Part shown: positions 34,988 through 44,045 of the stretch, one piece after another | How positions within the stretch are numbered: the first letter of the stretch is position 1 | Layout: the number at the start of each line of letters is the position of its first letter | Origin: G963674835 sp963674835 | GTDB lineage: Bacteria > Planctomycetota > Planctomycetia > Pirellulales > Thermoguttaceae | Length of the DNA stretch: 64,000 bases | NCBI GenBank assembly: GCA_963674835.2 | Contig: CAXXKC010000001.1 | Location: 186,001-250,000, forward strand | Reading direction: 5' to 3' | Position numbers and translations under genes: made by a program | The notes under the pieces: model-generated | Databases searched by the model: none | What the model was told of the DNA's origin: nothing | What the model saw: the letters and a program-made list of their open reading frames with translations, nothing else

Positions 34988-35082
34988 TAGAACGCATCCG
35001 GCATAGGTGTAGCGTGTGCTCCGCTTTCGAAACCACCGAAACACGCCGCCGCCAGCGCTACGGTTAGGTGCGACACGCACCA
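34988..35082 (+). repeat. Dispersed ~95-bp repeat, copy 4
   Basis: Begins directly next to the ATG of the Cys-rich gene (34987) and ends GCGACACGCACCA. The arms GTAGCG and CGCTAC are intact. Confidence 0.85.
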
Positions 35083-35175
35083 CAAGGATCGCTCGTCGCA
35101 TCAGACGTTAGTCCTTTCCTTCCTTCCACGCGCACTGCTCCCGCCAGGAACAGCCACGATCGATCTCGATCCCCG

Positions 35176-36816
35176 CTACGACTTCCCGTTGGCCGGCGGC
35201 AAGGGCGGCGGCGCCATCAACTCTTCCTCGGCATCAGGGGCCCGCTCCGGCGATTCGATCACCTCCAGCGGCTGCTCCGCCATCGGCGAGCCTCCTTCCA
35301 GGCGAATCTGCCACCCGCCGCCGAGCGCCTTGTACAGTTGAATCAGGTTCTTCGCGACCGACCCCTCGGCAACGGCCAACTGGTCCTGCTGCTGCGTGAG
35401 GAACTGTTGCACATCGAACACGCGGTTGAAGTCGACCTTGCCTTCGCGGTACTGCGTCGACACCAGATCGACCGATTCGCTCGCGGCGTGCACGCTCTCC
35501 TTCAGCGACTCCACCTGCTGCTCCGCCTTCAGAAATCCGATGATCGCGTCCTCGGCCTCCGCATTGGCTTGCAGGACGGTCTCCTGATACTGCACCGCCG
35601 ACTGCAAAAACCGCGATTCTTCCACGCGGATCCGGTTCACCAACCGCCCATAGTTCAGTACATTCCAACTGAACGACGGTCCGACGTTTCCGGCAAACGA
35701 GTTCGTGTCGAACAGATCGCCGAATTTCGACGCGTCGAAGTAGACCGTGCCCGTGATGGAAAAGTGCGGATACAAATCCGACACCGCCACGCCGATCAGT
35801 GCGCTTTGCGTTGCCACCTCGCGTTCCGCTCGCCGAATGTCGGGCCGGCGACGCAGCAGCTCCGCCGGAATGCCGACGGCCACCGTCGGCGGTGGGTCGG
35901 GAATCCCGCTGTGCTTCGACAGCAACTCGTCCAGGTCGTGAGGCGGCGTGCCCATCAGAATGCAGAGCTGGTTGACCGCCTGCCGACGCGACGCCTCCAG
36001 CGGCGGAATCGTCGCCTGCGTCTGCGCCAGGTTCGACTGCCCTTGCGTCACGTCCAGACGCGTGACCACGCCGTTGTCGAACCGCTCGTTGGCCAACCCC
36101 AGGCTTCCCTTCTGGATCTTCACGTTCTGCTTCGCGTACTCCAACCGCTGTTCGGCAATGCGAACATCCGCATAGCTCTGCGCCACCTCCGAAAGCAACA
36201 GCACGAGCACGTCGTCGTAGTTCTCGATCGAAGCGTCCAGATGCGCGTCCGCCGCCTCGACGCCCCGGCGGAAGCGCCCCCAAAAATCCAGTTCCCACGC
36301 AAAACCGGCTCCGTGGGTCCACTCGTCGAAATAATGATTCAGAACCGCGGCGCTGGGGCCGTTCTTGCTGATCGCGATCCGATCGTAGCTGCCAAACGCC
36401 TGCTGCGACTGAGGAAACAGCTCGCCCGCGGCAATGCCGCGCAACGCTCGGGCTTCCAGTATCCGCAGCCCGGCAACCCGCAGCGTCAGGTTCTGCCGGT
36501 ATGCGGTATGCACCAGCCCGTCCAGCACCGGGTCCTTGAACGTCTGCCACCACGCCGGGTCGACGCCCCCCGTCGTATCCAGCTTCTTGTTCTCGTCGTC
36601 AATCCAGTGATTGGCGACCGCAGCGCCCGGTCGCGCGTAGTTCGGCCCGACCTTGAATCCGTTGTGGATGTATTCCTGCCAACTCGTGCACCCCGAAACG
36701 CCGACGACGACGAGCATCACCAGAACCATCCACGCCGGCCGGCACCCGACTCGGCCGACAGAATCATTCTGCAAACGCTCAGAACTCGCCCTCGACTTCG
36801 TACTTGCCCGCGGCAT
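35176..36816 (-). CDS. RND efflux outer-membrane lipoprotein (NodT/TolC family)
   Basis: About 546 residues. A lipobox (V-G-V-S-G-C) follows a hydrophobic leader; the mature protein has two OEP repeats with long helical hairpins and the typical P-P-L-E-A-S-R and R-R-P-D-I-R-R-A-E-R-E motifs. It forms the trimeric outer-membrane channel for efflux pumps. I start at ATG 36816, with GGGGAG seven bases upstream; 36822 is an alternative. The partner inner-membrane pump and adaptor are not in this window. A Pro/Glu-rich tail follows. Repeat copy 5 lies immediately upstream. Confidence 0.9.
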   Translation of the reverse strand: MPRASTKSRASSERLQNDSVGRVGCRPAWMVLVMLVVVGVSGCTSWQEYIHNGFKVGPNYARPGAAVANHWIDDENKKLDTTGGVDPAWWQTFKDPVLDGLVHTAYRQNLTLRVAGLRILEARALRGIAAGELFPQSQQAFGSYDRIAISKNGPSAAVLNHYFDEWTHGAGFAWELDFWGRFRRGVEAADAHLDASIENYDDVLVLLLSEVAQSYADVRIAEQRLEYAKQNVKIQKGSLGLANERFDNGVVTRLDVTQGQSNLAQTQATIPPLEASRRQAVNQLCILMGTPPHDLDELLSKHSGIPDPPPTVAVGIPAELLRRRPDIRRAEREVATQSALIGVAVSDLYPHFSITGTVYFDASKFGDLFDTNSFAGNVGPSFSWNVLNYGRLVNRIRVEESRFLQSAVQYQETVLQANAEAEDAIIGFLKAEQQVESLKESVHAASESVDLVSTQYREGKVDFNRVFDVQQFLTQQQDQLAVAEGSVAKNLIQLYKALGGGWQIRLEGGSPMAEQPLEVIESPERAPDAEEELMAPPPLPPANGKS

Positions 36817-36833
36817 GGCCATACTCCCCGTCT

Positions 36834-36930
36834 CGAAGCGCATCCGGCGTAGGTGCAGCGTGTGTTTCGCTTTCGAAATCGCGAAAAACAAACCGCCACG
36901 AACGCGACAGTTCAGTGCGACTCACACTGC
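36834..36930 (+). repeat. Dispersed ~95-bp repeat, copy 5
   Basis: Matches the others from GCGCATCCGGCGTAGG to CAGTGCGACTCACACTG, with changes in the arms. It lies 18 bases upstream of the efflux gene start, in its promoter region. Confidence 0.8.
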
Positions 36931-37128
36931 CGTCAAAGTCTGCCCCACGGGAAATATCGGAGCGTTGCTTACAAACGGACCATGAATCTCCCTGCGATCG
37001 GCAAACCTTACCCAGTTTCACACAGCGGGCCGCCTTGGTGGGAAGATTGCCCCCCAAACCGCGCCGGTGGGGGAGCCACGATAGCGGCAATCCCATCCCA
37101 AGCGACCCGCCTGGCCGCAGCTCTTCGG

Positions 37129-37902
37129 TCAACGCCGGCCGCGACGCGACCGCCGCCGCAGGAGCTGCATGAGGCTCGCCGCCGTCTTCGCCGCATCGCG
37201 CTGCCGAAACAGCCGCCGCGTTCGTTCGTCGTAGGCGTACTCGGTCGCCTCGCCCGCGGCCGGAGCATGCTCGATGCGCTGACTCGGCCGAACACCCGCG
37301 TGGAAATGCCATAGCGCCGCCCAGGCCGAAAGCCCCAGTTCGGTGATGCGGTACCGATGCTCCAGAAACCCGCAGCCGCGGCGGCGAACTCGCGCCGGGC
37401 CTTTCTCTACGTGGCCTGCCCGTTGCAGGCGGTCGAGCATTCGATAGACGTGGGTCGCACGCCGCGGAAATCCCAGCCTCTTGAGCCATCGGCGCACCTC
37501 GCCCGTCCGCCGCGGCCGACCGCACAGCAGCGCCAGGACGACCAACTGGATCGACGTCAGCTCCGGCATTCCCCCGAGTTCGGCCCCGGCCATCTCCAGC
37601 CGCGATTCCGGGGGCGGTAGCGAGCGATAGAACTTCCAGGCGTCCTTCCAGTACAGCTTGCCCAGATTCGTGGCGCGGTACGCGCCCACTTTCCCCCGAG
37701 ATTCCCCGCGTCCGACGCTCCGTGGGCTGCGCATCACGCACCACGACAGCTCCAATCGGTGCATCAGCCGATACACCGACGTGTGGCAGCGCGACAGTCC
37801 GAGCCGTTTCCAGTTGCGATTCAGTTCCTCAACGCGGCCGGTCCCGCGGATGACCATTCCCAGCGCGAGGTACTGCGCCGGCGTGAGCCGCGGAAGATCC
37901 AT
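37129..37902 (-). CDS. Tandem winged-helix transcriptional regulator (PadR-like)
   Basis: About 257 basic residues with two consecutive winged-helix domains. The first (about 8-85) contains L-T-P-A-Q-Y-L-A-L-G, the second (about 112-195) L-T-S-I-Q-L-V-V-L-A-L-L-C-G-R-P. Both have a T-x-V-Y-R-M/L-x-x-R-L recognition-helix pattern (T-S-V-Y-R-L-M-H-R-L and T-H-V-Y-R-M-L-D-R-L). The C-terminus is Arg-rich. AAGGAT lies before the ATG. Divergently transcribed from the aldolase/isomerase/kinase operon, which it may control (inference). Confidence 0.7.
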   Translation of the reverse strand: MDLPRLTPAQYLALGMVIRGTGRVEELNRNWKRLGLSRCHTSVYRLMHRLELSWCVMRSPRSVGRGESRGKVGAYRATNLGKLYWKDAWKFYRSLPPPESRLEMAGAELGGMPELTSIQLVVLALLCGRPRRTGEVRRWLKRLGFPRRATHVYRMLDRLQRAGHVEKGPARVRRRGCGFLEHRYRITELGLSAWAALWHFHAGVRPSQRIEHAPAAGEATEYAYDERTRRLFRQRDAAKTAASLMQLLRRRSRRGRR

Positions 37903-38138
37903 GGCATCCTTTCGTGCTCGACAAACGACTCGCCGGGCTCCAATCTAGCCGTCGACCGCGACCCAATCAGCATCAGTTTTTGGGCCACCCCCCGATCCTT
38001 CCCACACCCACGGCCAGCTACTTGGTGGGAGTCGCGAGAAACGGTACAGTACGTGTTTTGGCACCCCCGCGCCCGGCCATTCCAACCGCTTGCGTGCCGC
38101 CTCTCGAACGAACTCACCTTGCGAAAGACGTTGCTCCA

Positions 38139-38990
38139 ATGTGTTTTCTTCCCATGCTCGAATTGCTCAACGCGGCCCTGGCCGATGGCTACGCGGTGCC
38201 CGCGTTCTGTGCGTGGAATGCCGAGATCATGGTAACCGTCCTCAGTGTGGCCGCCGACATGCGGGCGCCGGTGATCCTCATGAACGGACCGCCGGAGTTC
38301 GAGCTACTCGCTCCGCAAGATATGGGCGCCGTCGCCCATGCCGTGGCCAAACGCTTCTCGGTGCCCGCCGCGCTGCACCTCGACCACGGCAGCGCATTGG
38401 AGCACGTCCAACAGTGTCTGGCGGCCGGATACACCTCCGTCATGCTCGACTACTCGGCCCGCCCTTTCGCCGATAATGTCGCCGCGCTCAAGCAAACCGC
38501 CCAATGGGCCCACCCTCGCGGAGTCACCGTCGAAGGCGAGATCGGACATGTCGGCCAGGCCGATACCGTGACCGCAGAGGGCGGCGGCGATTCCACCCTC
38601 ACCACGGTCGCCGACGCGATCCAGTACGTTGCCGAGACCGGCGTCGATGCCCTGGCCGTTTCGATCGGCAACGCACACGGCCAGTACACGAAACTTCCGC
38701 AACTGGATTTCCAACGCCTCGCCGAGTTGCACGCGGCGGTCAAGATTCCCCTGGTCCTACACGGTGGCTCCGGCACACCGCCGTCCGATCTCAAGCGCGC
38801 GATCGGCCTGGGCATCGCCAAGGTAAACGTCGCTACAGAGCTCGTAACCGCGTTGCGTCAGTCGTTGGAAACACAGTGGCAAAGCGGCCAGAACCGCTGG
38901 GCTCCGCTGGCTCAGGCCGCCGCTGCCAAAGCCGTCGCCCCGGTCGTCGAGCGGTGGATCCAATCGACGGGCGCCGCCGGCCGCGCCTAA
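38139..38990 (+). CDS. Class II aldolase (fructose/tagatose-bisphosphate type)
   Basis: About 283 residues, a zinc-dependent TIM barrel. L-H-L-D-H-G (zinc His), E-G-E-I-G-H-V-G, the zinc His in S-I-G-N-A-H-G, and L-H-G-G-S-G-T match the GatY/KbaY/FbaA family. It cleaves a ketose bisphosphate, or a related sugar acid phosphate, into three-carbon units. ATG 38139 gives a normal N-terminus (M-L-E-L-L-N-A-A). It leads an operon with a uronate-isomerase-like protein and a PfkB kinase. The precise sugar is unknown. Confidence 0.9.
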   Translation: MCFLPMLELLNAALADGYAVPAFCAWNAEIMVTVLSVAADMRAPVILMNGPPEFELLAPQDMGAVAHAVAKRFSVPAALHLDHGSALEHVQQCLAAGYTSVMLDYSARPFADNVAALKQTAQWAHPRGVTVEGEIGHVGQADTVTAEGGGDSTLTTVADAIQYVAETGVDALAVSIGNAHGQYTKLPQLDFQRLAELHAAVKIPLVLHGGSGTPPSDLKRAIGLGIAKVNVATELVTALRQSLETQWQSGQNRWAPLAQAAAAKAVAPVVERWIQSTGAAGRA

Positions 38991-39110
38991 CACCCATTTA
39001 CCAGCCAGCCAGCCAGATACCAGTCGCTCCAACAATCACAAGTTCCCCAATCGCCCGTTTGGCCCACCGGCCGACAAGGCGATCCCAACGTCCATCTACG
39101 GAGAACGAGC

Positions 39111-40448
39111 ATGACCCAACTATCGTTGACAGCGGAACTCCGCGAAGGCCTCCAAGCCACAACGATGCTCGACGCCCACACGCACCTCACCGGCGGCCGG
39201 CTTTCCGCACGAGGCCTCCACGACATCCTCCTTTATCACATGGTGGTCAGCGATCTCTACTCGGCAGGCTGCCCAAGCGGCGCGCGGCTCACCGAGTTCC
39301 CCGGCTGGCCCAGCCAAGAAGAGGCCCACGCCCGGCTCCGCGAGGCGATCCCCCATCTTCCCCACATTCGAAACACGAGCTGCTACTGGGGTGTGCGTAC
39401 GATTCTTTCCGACCTATACGGCTGGGACCAACCCGTCACGGCCGACAACTGGCTGCGGCTCGACGACATGGTGCGCGAACGCGCCGACGACCACGCCTGG
39501 CAGCGCGAGATCATCCGCCGGGCCAACATCGCCAAGCTGACCACGGAGTTGGCTCGCCGCCAGGAGGGGACCGACGACGACATCCTTCACTACTCCATGG
39601 AATGGGCCTTCTTCACTCGCACGCAGCGCGGCGAATACGACACGGCGCTCTTCGAGCTGGAACGCTGCTGGGGTGAGCCGCCCGGAAGCCCCATTCCCCA
39701 CGCCGCCGGAAAGCGGCCCCCCTTGAAACGGCAGATCCACACCCTCGACGACGTCCACGCCGCCATGGATCACTTCGTCGGGCAGTTGGCCGCGGCCCCT
39801 GTTCTGTCCATCGCCACCCACATCTCCACCGACATCGTCTTCCGCCAGGTGTCCGACGAACAGATGGCAGCCGCGCTGGCCATGCGCGACCACGCCGGCC
39901 CCGAACAGCGCGACATCTATGCGTCCTACCTGCACGAAACCTTCCTCACGGCCCTCGCCAAGCGAGCACCGCAGATCGTCTTCCAGTTCAGTTTCGGTGC
40001 CGAGCCGCTGCCGCACGAAACGGCCAGCATCGTACCGCAGCGATCGATCTGCGATCTGGCCGATATCGCCGCGCGCCATCCACAGGTAAGCTTCGTCTGC
40101 TTCGTCTCCAGCCGCCATGCCGACCAGTCCCTCTGCACCCTCTGTCGCGAGCTCCCCAACTTCGCCCTCGCCGGCTACTGGTGGCACAACTTCTTCCCCG
40201 GCGCCATCCGTCAGGTCATGGAAGAGCGCCTCGACATGGTCCCAGCCAACAAGCAGATCGGCTTCTTCTCCGACGCGTATTCCATCGAATGGACCTACGC
40301 CAAGGCGAAGATCGTCCGCAACCAAATGGCCCAGGTGCTCGAGCAGAAGATCCGCCAGGGTCAATACACTCGCGACGAGGCGCTGGCCGTCGCCCGGGCG
40401 ATCGTCTTCGACGCCCCGCGACAACTGCTGCACATGGAACCCGCATGA
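39111..40448 (+). CDS. Uronate isomerase (glucuronate isomerase)-like protein
   Basis: About 445 residues, an amidohydrolase-fold enzyme. It opens near residue 21 with D-A-H-T-H-L (metal His) and H-D-I-L-L-Y-H-M, and later has W-W-H-N-F-F-P-G and S-D-A-Y-S. Uronate isomerases convert glucuronate or galacturonate to fructuronate or tagaturonate. The planctomycete group is diverged from UxaC, so the substrate is inferred. GGAG is eight bases before the ATG. 120 bases after the aldolase and 13 bases before the kinase. Confidence 0.82.
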   Translation: MTQLSLTAELREGLQATTMLDAHTHLTGGRLSARGLHDILLYHMVVSDLYSAGCPSGARLTEFPGWPSQEEAHARLREAIPHLPHIRNTSCYWGVRTILSDLYGWDQPVTADNWLRLDDMVRERADDHAWQREIIRRANIAKLTTELARRQEGTDDDILHYSMEWAFFTRTQRGEYDTALFELERCWGEPPGSPIPHAAGKRPPLKRQIHTLDDVHAAMDHFVGQLAAAPVLSIATHISTDIVFRQVSDEQMAAALAMRDHAGPEQRDIYASYLHETFLTALAKRAPQIVFQFSFGAEPLPHETASIVPQRSICDLADIAARHPQVSFVCFVSSRHADQSLCTLCRELPNFALAGYWWHNFFPGAIRQVMEERLDMVPANKQIGFFSDAYSIEWTYAKAKIVRNQMAQVLEQKIRQGQYTRDEALAVARAIVFDAPRQLLHMEPA

Positions 40449-40461
40449 CGGACCACCATCG

Positions 40462-41382
40462 ATGACCACCAAGTACGACATCCTCGGCTTCGGCAGCTCG
40501 GCCGTCGACGACCTCCTCTACGTCCCCGATTACCCGGCCGCCGACTGCAAGACTCGCGTCCAGCGGCGCGAGCGTCACTGCGGTGGCCTGACGGCAACGG
40601 CCCTGGTGGCCGCCGCACGGCTCGGTTCGACCTGCGCCTTCGCCGGCGTTCTCGGCGACGACGAACTCTCCCGCTTCGTGCTCGACCGTCTGCAAGCCGA
40701 GCGAATCGACACGACCCTCGTTCGGCGCCGCGCCGATGCCCGGCCGGTGCACGCGGTCATCGTCGTCGACCAACGCCGATCCACGCGGACGATCTTCTTC
40801 GACGCGGCAAACACCTACTTCGCCGAGCCCGATTGGCCCTTCGAAGACTTGGTGCCCGCCGCCAAAGTGCTTTTCCTCGATCATTACGGCACCGACGGAA
40901 TGATCCGCGCTACGCACGTGGCACGAGCGGCTGGCGTGGCGGTCGTTGCCGACCTCGAAAGCGACGAAGACCCTCGCTTTCCGGAACTGCTGGCCCTGGT
41001 CGACCACCTGATTCTCTCCCGGTCGTTCGCCGCCAAGATCACCGGCCGGGACGATCCGGCCGCCGCTGCCGAGACCCTCTGGTCGCCCGGGCGTCAAGCC
41101 GCGATCGTCACATGCGGCGCCCAGGGCTGCTGGTACCGCGGACCGGAGCCCGACGGCCCAGCGTCGCACCAAGCCGCGTTCGCCGTGCAGACCGTCGACA
41201 CGACCGGCTGCGGCGACGTCTTCCACGGGGCCTATGCCTCGGCACTCGGCCGGGGCCTCGATCTACCGGCTCGCGTTCGTCTTGCGGCGGCCGCCGCCGC
41301 CCTGAAGGCCACCCAACGTGGCGGCCAGGCCGGAATCCCGAATCTGGCCGCCGTCGAACAACTCCTGACACCCACCATGTAG
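40462..41382 (+). CDS. PfkB-family carbohydrate kinase
   Basis: About 306 residues with the ribokinase fold. It opens I-L-G-F-G-S-S-A-V-D and has the anion-hole/catalytic D-T-T-G-C-G-D segment, with catalytic Asp252. It phosphorylates a sugar or sugar acid. The neighbours suggest it phosphorylates a 3-deoxy sugar acid (KDG-like) or keto-sugar before the aldolase cleaves it (inference). No ribosome-binding site is visible; translation is probably coupled to the isomerase, whose stop is 13 bases upstream. Confidence 0.9.
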   Translation: MTTKYDILGFGSSAVDDLLYVPDYPAADCKTRVQRRERHCGGLTATALVAAARLGSTCAFAGVLGDDELSRFVLDRLQAERIDTTLVRRRADARPVHAVIVVDQRRSTRTIFFDAANTYFAEPDWPFEDLVPAAKVLFLDHYGTDGMIRATHVARAAGVAVVADLESDEDPRFPELLALVDHLILSRSFAAKITGRDDPAAAAETLWSPGRQAAIVTCGAQGCWYRGPEPDGPASHQAAFAVQTVDTTGCGDVFHGAYASALGRGLDLPARVRLAAAAAALKATQRGGQAGIPNLAAVEQLLTPTM

Positions 41383-41516
41383 CACAGCCGGGAATAGGGG
41401 CACCTCGCCTTCCCTCAGCCTCCGTCTGACGATGCCGCAACAACGCTAACCCACCGTCCCAACACCACCCCAGCGTCCCAACAGCCACACCTTCTCCGCG
41501 CACGCCCCGGGACCCG

Positions 41517-41549
41517 ACCGGGTCAGCCCGGTACCCGACACATGTCGGG
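41517..41549 (+). terminator. Two adjacent perfect hairpins after the kinase gene
   Basis: ACCGGG-TCAG-CCCGGT (41517-41532), then CCCGACA-CA-TGTCGGG (41534-41549). No U-tract follows, so termination is possible but not proved. The rest of 41383-41713 shows nothing else. Confidence 0.5.
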
Positions 41550-41713
41550 CATCGCCGTGCGCCAACCCGCAGCCCAGTCACCCATCAGCGCGGCGTCCCT
41601 TCCCGCAACCCGACAAGATCGCTCGATCCGCCGCGAAACTATTCGCATTCCGCGGGGTTCTAGTGGAAAGAGTGGTGTTTCCACACGTATCCCCCTTCAA
41701 GCGAGGCTCCTCT

Positions 41714-42232
41714 ATGAGAACCTTCAGTACCGTTCTTGCGCTCCTGGCAGCCCTGATGATTGCCGGCAACCTGTGCGCCGCCGAAAAGAAGAAGGGCGAG
41801 GCCAAAAAGGCCCGTCACGCCGAATGGAAGGCTCCAACCTGGCTGGCAAAAGTGAACCTGACGGCCGAGCAGAAAGAGAAGATCAAGGCCGTCGCCAAAG
41901 AGCTTGCGCCAAAGCGAGCCGAACTCGGCAAGAAGATGCAAGCCATCCTCACCGACGAGCAGAAGGCGGCCAAGACCGACGCGCTCAAGCAGGCCAAAGC
42001 CGATGGCAAGTCGCCAAAGGAAACCCGGGCACTGGTCGAGGCGGCCGTTAAGCTGACCGACGAGCAGAAGGCCAAGATGGCCGAAGTGCACAAGCAGATG
42101 GAAGTTCTCAGCAAAGAGCTTCGCGAGAAGATTATGCCCATCCTCACGCCCGAGCAGCAGGAACAGCTCAAGAAGGCACGCGCCGCACATCCCGAAAAGC
42201 CGAAGAAGGCCAAGAAAGCCAAAGCGAAGTAG
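41714..42232 (+). CDS. Periplasmic LTxxQ-repeat protein (CpxP/Spy-like)
   Basis: 172 residues. A signal peptide ends N-L-C-A-A-E near residue 23. The mature protein is Lys/Glu-rich and helical, with four LTxxQ units: L-T-A-E-Q, L-T-D-E-Q, L-T-D-E-Q and L-T-P-E-Q. Members act as periplasmic chaperones or stress sensors in proteobacteria; the role in planctomycetes is unproven. The tail is almost pure Lys/Ala/Pro. An upstream in-frame GTG is less likely than ATG 41714. A strong terminator follows. Confidence 0.75.
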   Translation: MRTFSTVLALLAALMIAGNLCAAEKKKGEAKKARHAEWKAPTWLAKVNLTAEQKEKIKAVAKELAPKRAELGKKMQAILTDEQKAAKTDALKQAKADGKSPKETRALVEAAVKLTDEQKAKMAEVHKQMEVLSKELREKIMPILTPEQQEQLKKARAAHPEKPKKAKKAKAK

Positions 42233-42285
42233 CCCCTCGCGAAAACCGGTTGCCGTCGATCGACCTCAGGAAGCGGCACCCGCAA

Positions 42286-42316
42286 GGGGGCTGGGCGTCA
42301 GATGCGCCCAGCCCCC
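42286..42316. terminator. Strong hairpin between convergent genes
   Basis: A perfect 12-bp stem, GGGGGCTGGGCG (42286-42297) with CGCCCAGCCCCC (42305-42316), and a 7-base loop. It probably serves both the LTxxQ gene and the convergent DUF1080 gene. Confidence 0.7.
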
Positions 42317-42372
42317 GCTGGTTTCTTGCCATTCAGCACTGCCTTTGCCGAAGCGCCGACACCCGCGGCCGA

Positions 42373-43710
42373 CTACTTCTTGTCGAGCCGCTTCAACTGC
42401 ACGGCCCGGAACGCGACCGGATCATTGTGCCCGCAGAAGCCGAAATACCCCTTGGTCCGATCCTTCCCCGGATGCGGTGAGTTGCCCATCACCTCAGTCA
42501 CCTTGCTCACGTCGGCATCGACAATCTGCGTCCCGTTCAACTCGACGGTGATCGTCGGCCCTACCACGACGACCTCCATCAGGTTCCACTGGCCCGTCGG
42601 ACGAAGATAGCCGCGATGGGCAGGCACCATGCCATAAACCGAGCCCGTGTACTGCCGCGGGTCCAGCTTCGCGTACTGCGGGTCGTCGTCGTCCAGAATC
42701 TGGATCTCGCACATCCCCGTATACGCCGCGATTCCCTCGCCCGGATAGCGGACGGCAAGCCCGTTGTTTCCGCCCGTCGGCAGGCGAAACTCCAAGCGTG
42801 CGGCGAAGTCCCCGTATTCGTCCTTCGTGTACAGCGTGCCGCCCTGGTGAGGCTTGCACACCAGAGCGCCATCGCCGATCTCGTACTGCCCGACCGCGCC
42901 GGCCCACCCCGCAAAATCCTTGCCGTCGAACACGTCGACGAATCCCTCGGCGCCGTGCTTGCGCAGCATCTGATTGGCCTCGTCGGGCGAGATCTCTCGC
43001 ACGAAGATGTTCCGCCACCGGATCTCCCCGCCGTGCGTCTGCAACTGGATCGGTCCCTGCTTCAGTAGCGGCTTCTTCCGATCCCAGTAGTTCGCCATCC
43101 GCGCGTTGTCGACCACGAGCTTGTCGTTCAGGTAGACCGTCACGCGCTCGCCGACCTGGATGATCCGCAGCCGGTTCCACTCGCCAAACGGCTTGTCGGC
43201 CAGCACCAGCGGGTCCTTGCCCGGCGTGCCCGGGCTGTTGTTCCACAGGCCGCCGCTCCCCTTGTCCGCTCCCAGGTTCCACTTGCCGCCGGCTTCGGTA
43301 TAGTCCCAGATTTGCACCTGAGGCGTTGCCCGCAGATAGATGCCGCTATCCGCCTGGGCAACCGTCTTGTAGTCGATCATCAGTTCGATATCACCGAACT
43401 CCTTGTCGGTGGTCAGGTAGGCGCCGTGCCCGTCGTTGACGACCTCACCGTTCTCCACCTTCCAGTGCTGCTTCATGTCGTCGTTCCAGCCGGCGCACAG
43501 TTTCTCGCGTTCGGCCTGCGGCATGGCGGCCAGTTTGTACGGATCGAAATGCGGCATGCCGTGCCAACCCGAGAGGTCTTCTCCATTGAACAGTGCCGTG
43601 AACCCCTTCGGCACATCGAGCTGCGCGGCGCGAACCGTGGACGCGATCGCCGGCAACACGGCCGCGATCACAAGGCACCGAGCTAGGAACGAAGCAGGGA
43701 AGCTGCGCAT
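42373..43710 (-). CDS. Secreted double DUF1080 (3-keto-disaccharide hydrolase-type) protein
   Basis: About 445 residues with a signal peptide (hydrophobic residues 4-28). Two DUF1080 jelly-roll domains follow: the first from F-T-A-L-F-N-G-E-D-L-S-G-W and the second from F-V-D-V-F-D-G-K-D-F-A-G-W. This fold resembles concanavalin-like domains and is very common in planctomycetes; some members hydrolyse 3-keto-disaccharides (family knowledge), which would tie to Gfo/Idh/MocA-type oxidation. AGGAAA lies before the ATG at 43710; an earlier in-frame start is unlikely. Confidence 0.85.
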   Translation of the reverse strand: MRSFPASFLARCLVIAAVLPAIASTVRAAQLDVPKGFTALFNGEDLSGWHGMPHFDPYKLAAMPQAEREKLCAGWNDDMKQHWKVENGEVVNDGHGAYLTTDKEFGDIELMIDYKTVAQADSGIYLRATPQVQIWDYTEAGGKWNLGADKGSGGLWNNSPGTPGKDPLVLADKPFGEWNRLRIIQVGERVTVYLNDKLVVDNARMANYWDRKKPLLKQGPIQLQTHGGEIRWRNIFVREISPDEANQMLRKHGAEGFVDVFDGKDFAGWAGAVGQYEIGDGALVCKPHQGGTLYTKDEYGDFAARLEFRLPTGGNNGLAVRYPGEGIAAYTGMCEIQILDDDDPQYAKLDPRQYTGSVYGMVPAHRGYLRPTGQWNLMEVVVVGPTITVELNGTQIVDADVSKVTEVMGNSPHPGKDRTKGYFGFCGHNDPVAFRAVQLKRLDKK

Positions 43711-44045
43711 GGGTGGTTTCCTATAAAGAAAGGGGGGATTGGGAAGGAAGGAAGGTTCCAGCATCGGCTCCGATTCCGGCGCCAGGCTACGACCTTCTCA
43801 GGAGCCACGCTCGATTTTACTCCGCCGACAGCGCGCTCGCCAGCGGGCGGAAAACACCCCCGATACCCTGCGAGCCGCAACGCGCTCATCCAAGCTCATC
43901 GTCCCCAACGCATAGGCGCCGCCATATGACACCCGGGTGGCATCCACCCACTCTCCATAACGGCCAAACCCATTGAAAACGACCGATTTCTCTCCATAAT
44001 GGGATCGTTGGACCGGCACACCTGCCTGATCTCGGCCCCAGGCCG
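43711..44045. other. Intergenic, no feature seen
   Basis: 335 bases between two divergent genes; presumably two promoters, but I recognise no motif. Imperfect repeats of the form CCATAAnGG occur near 43955 and 44000. Confidence 0.4.
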
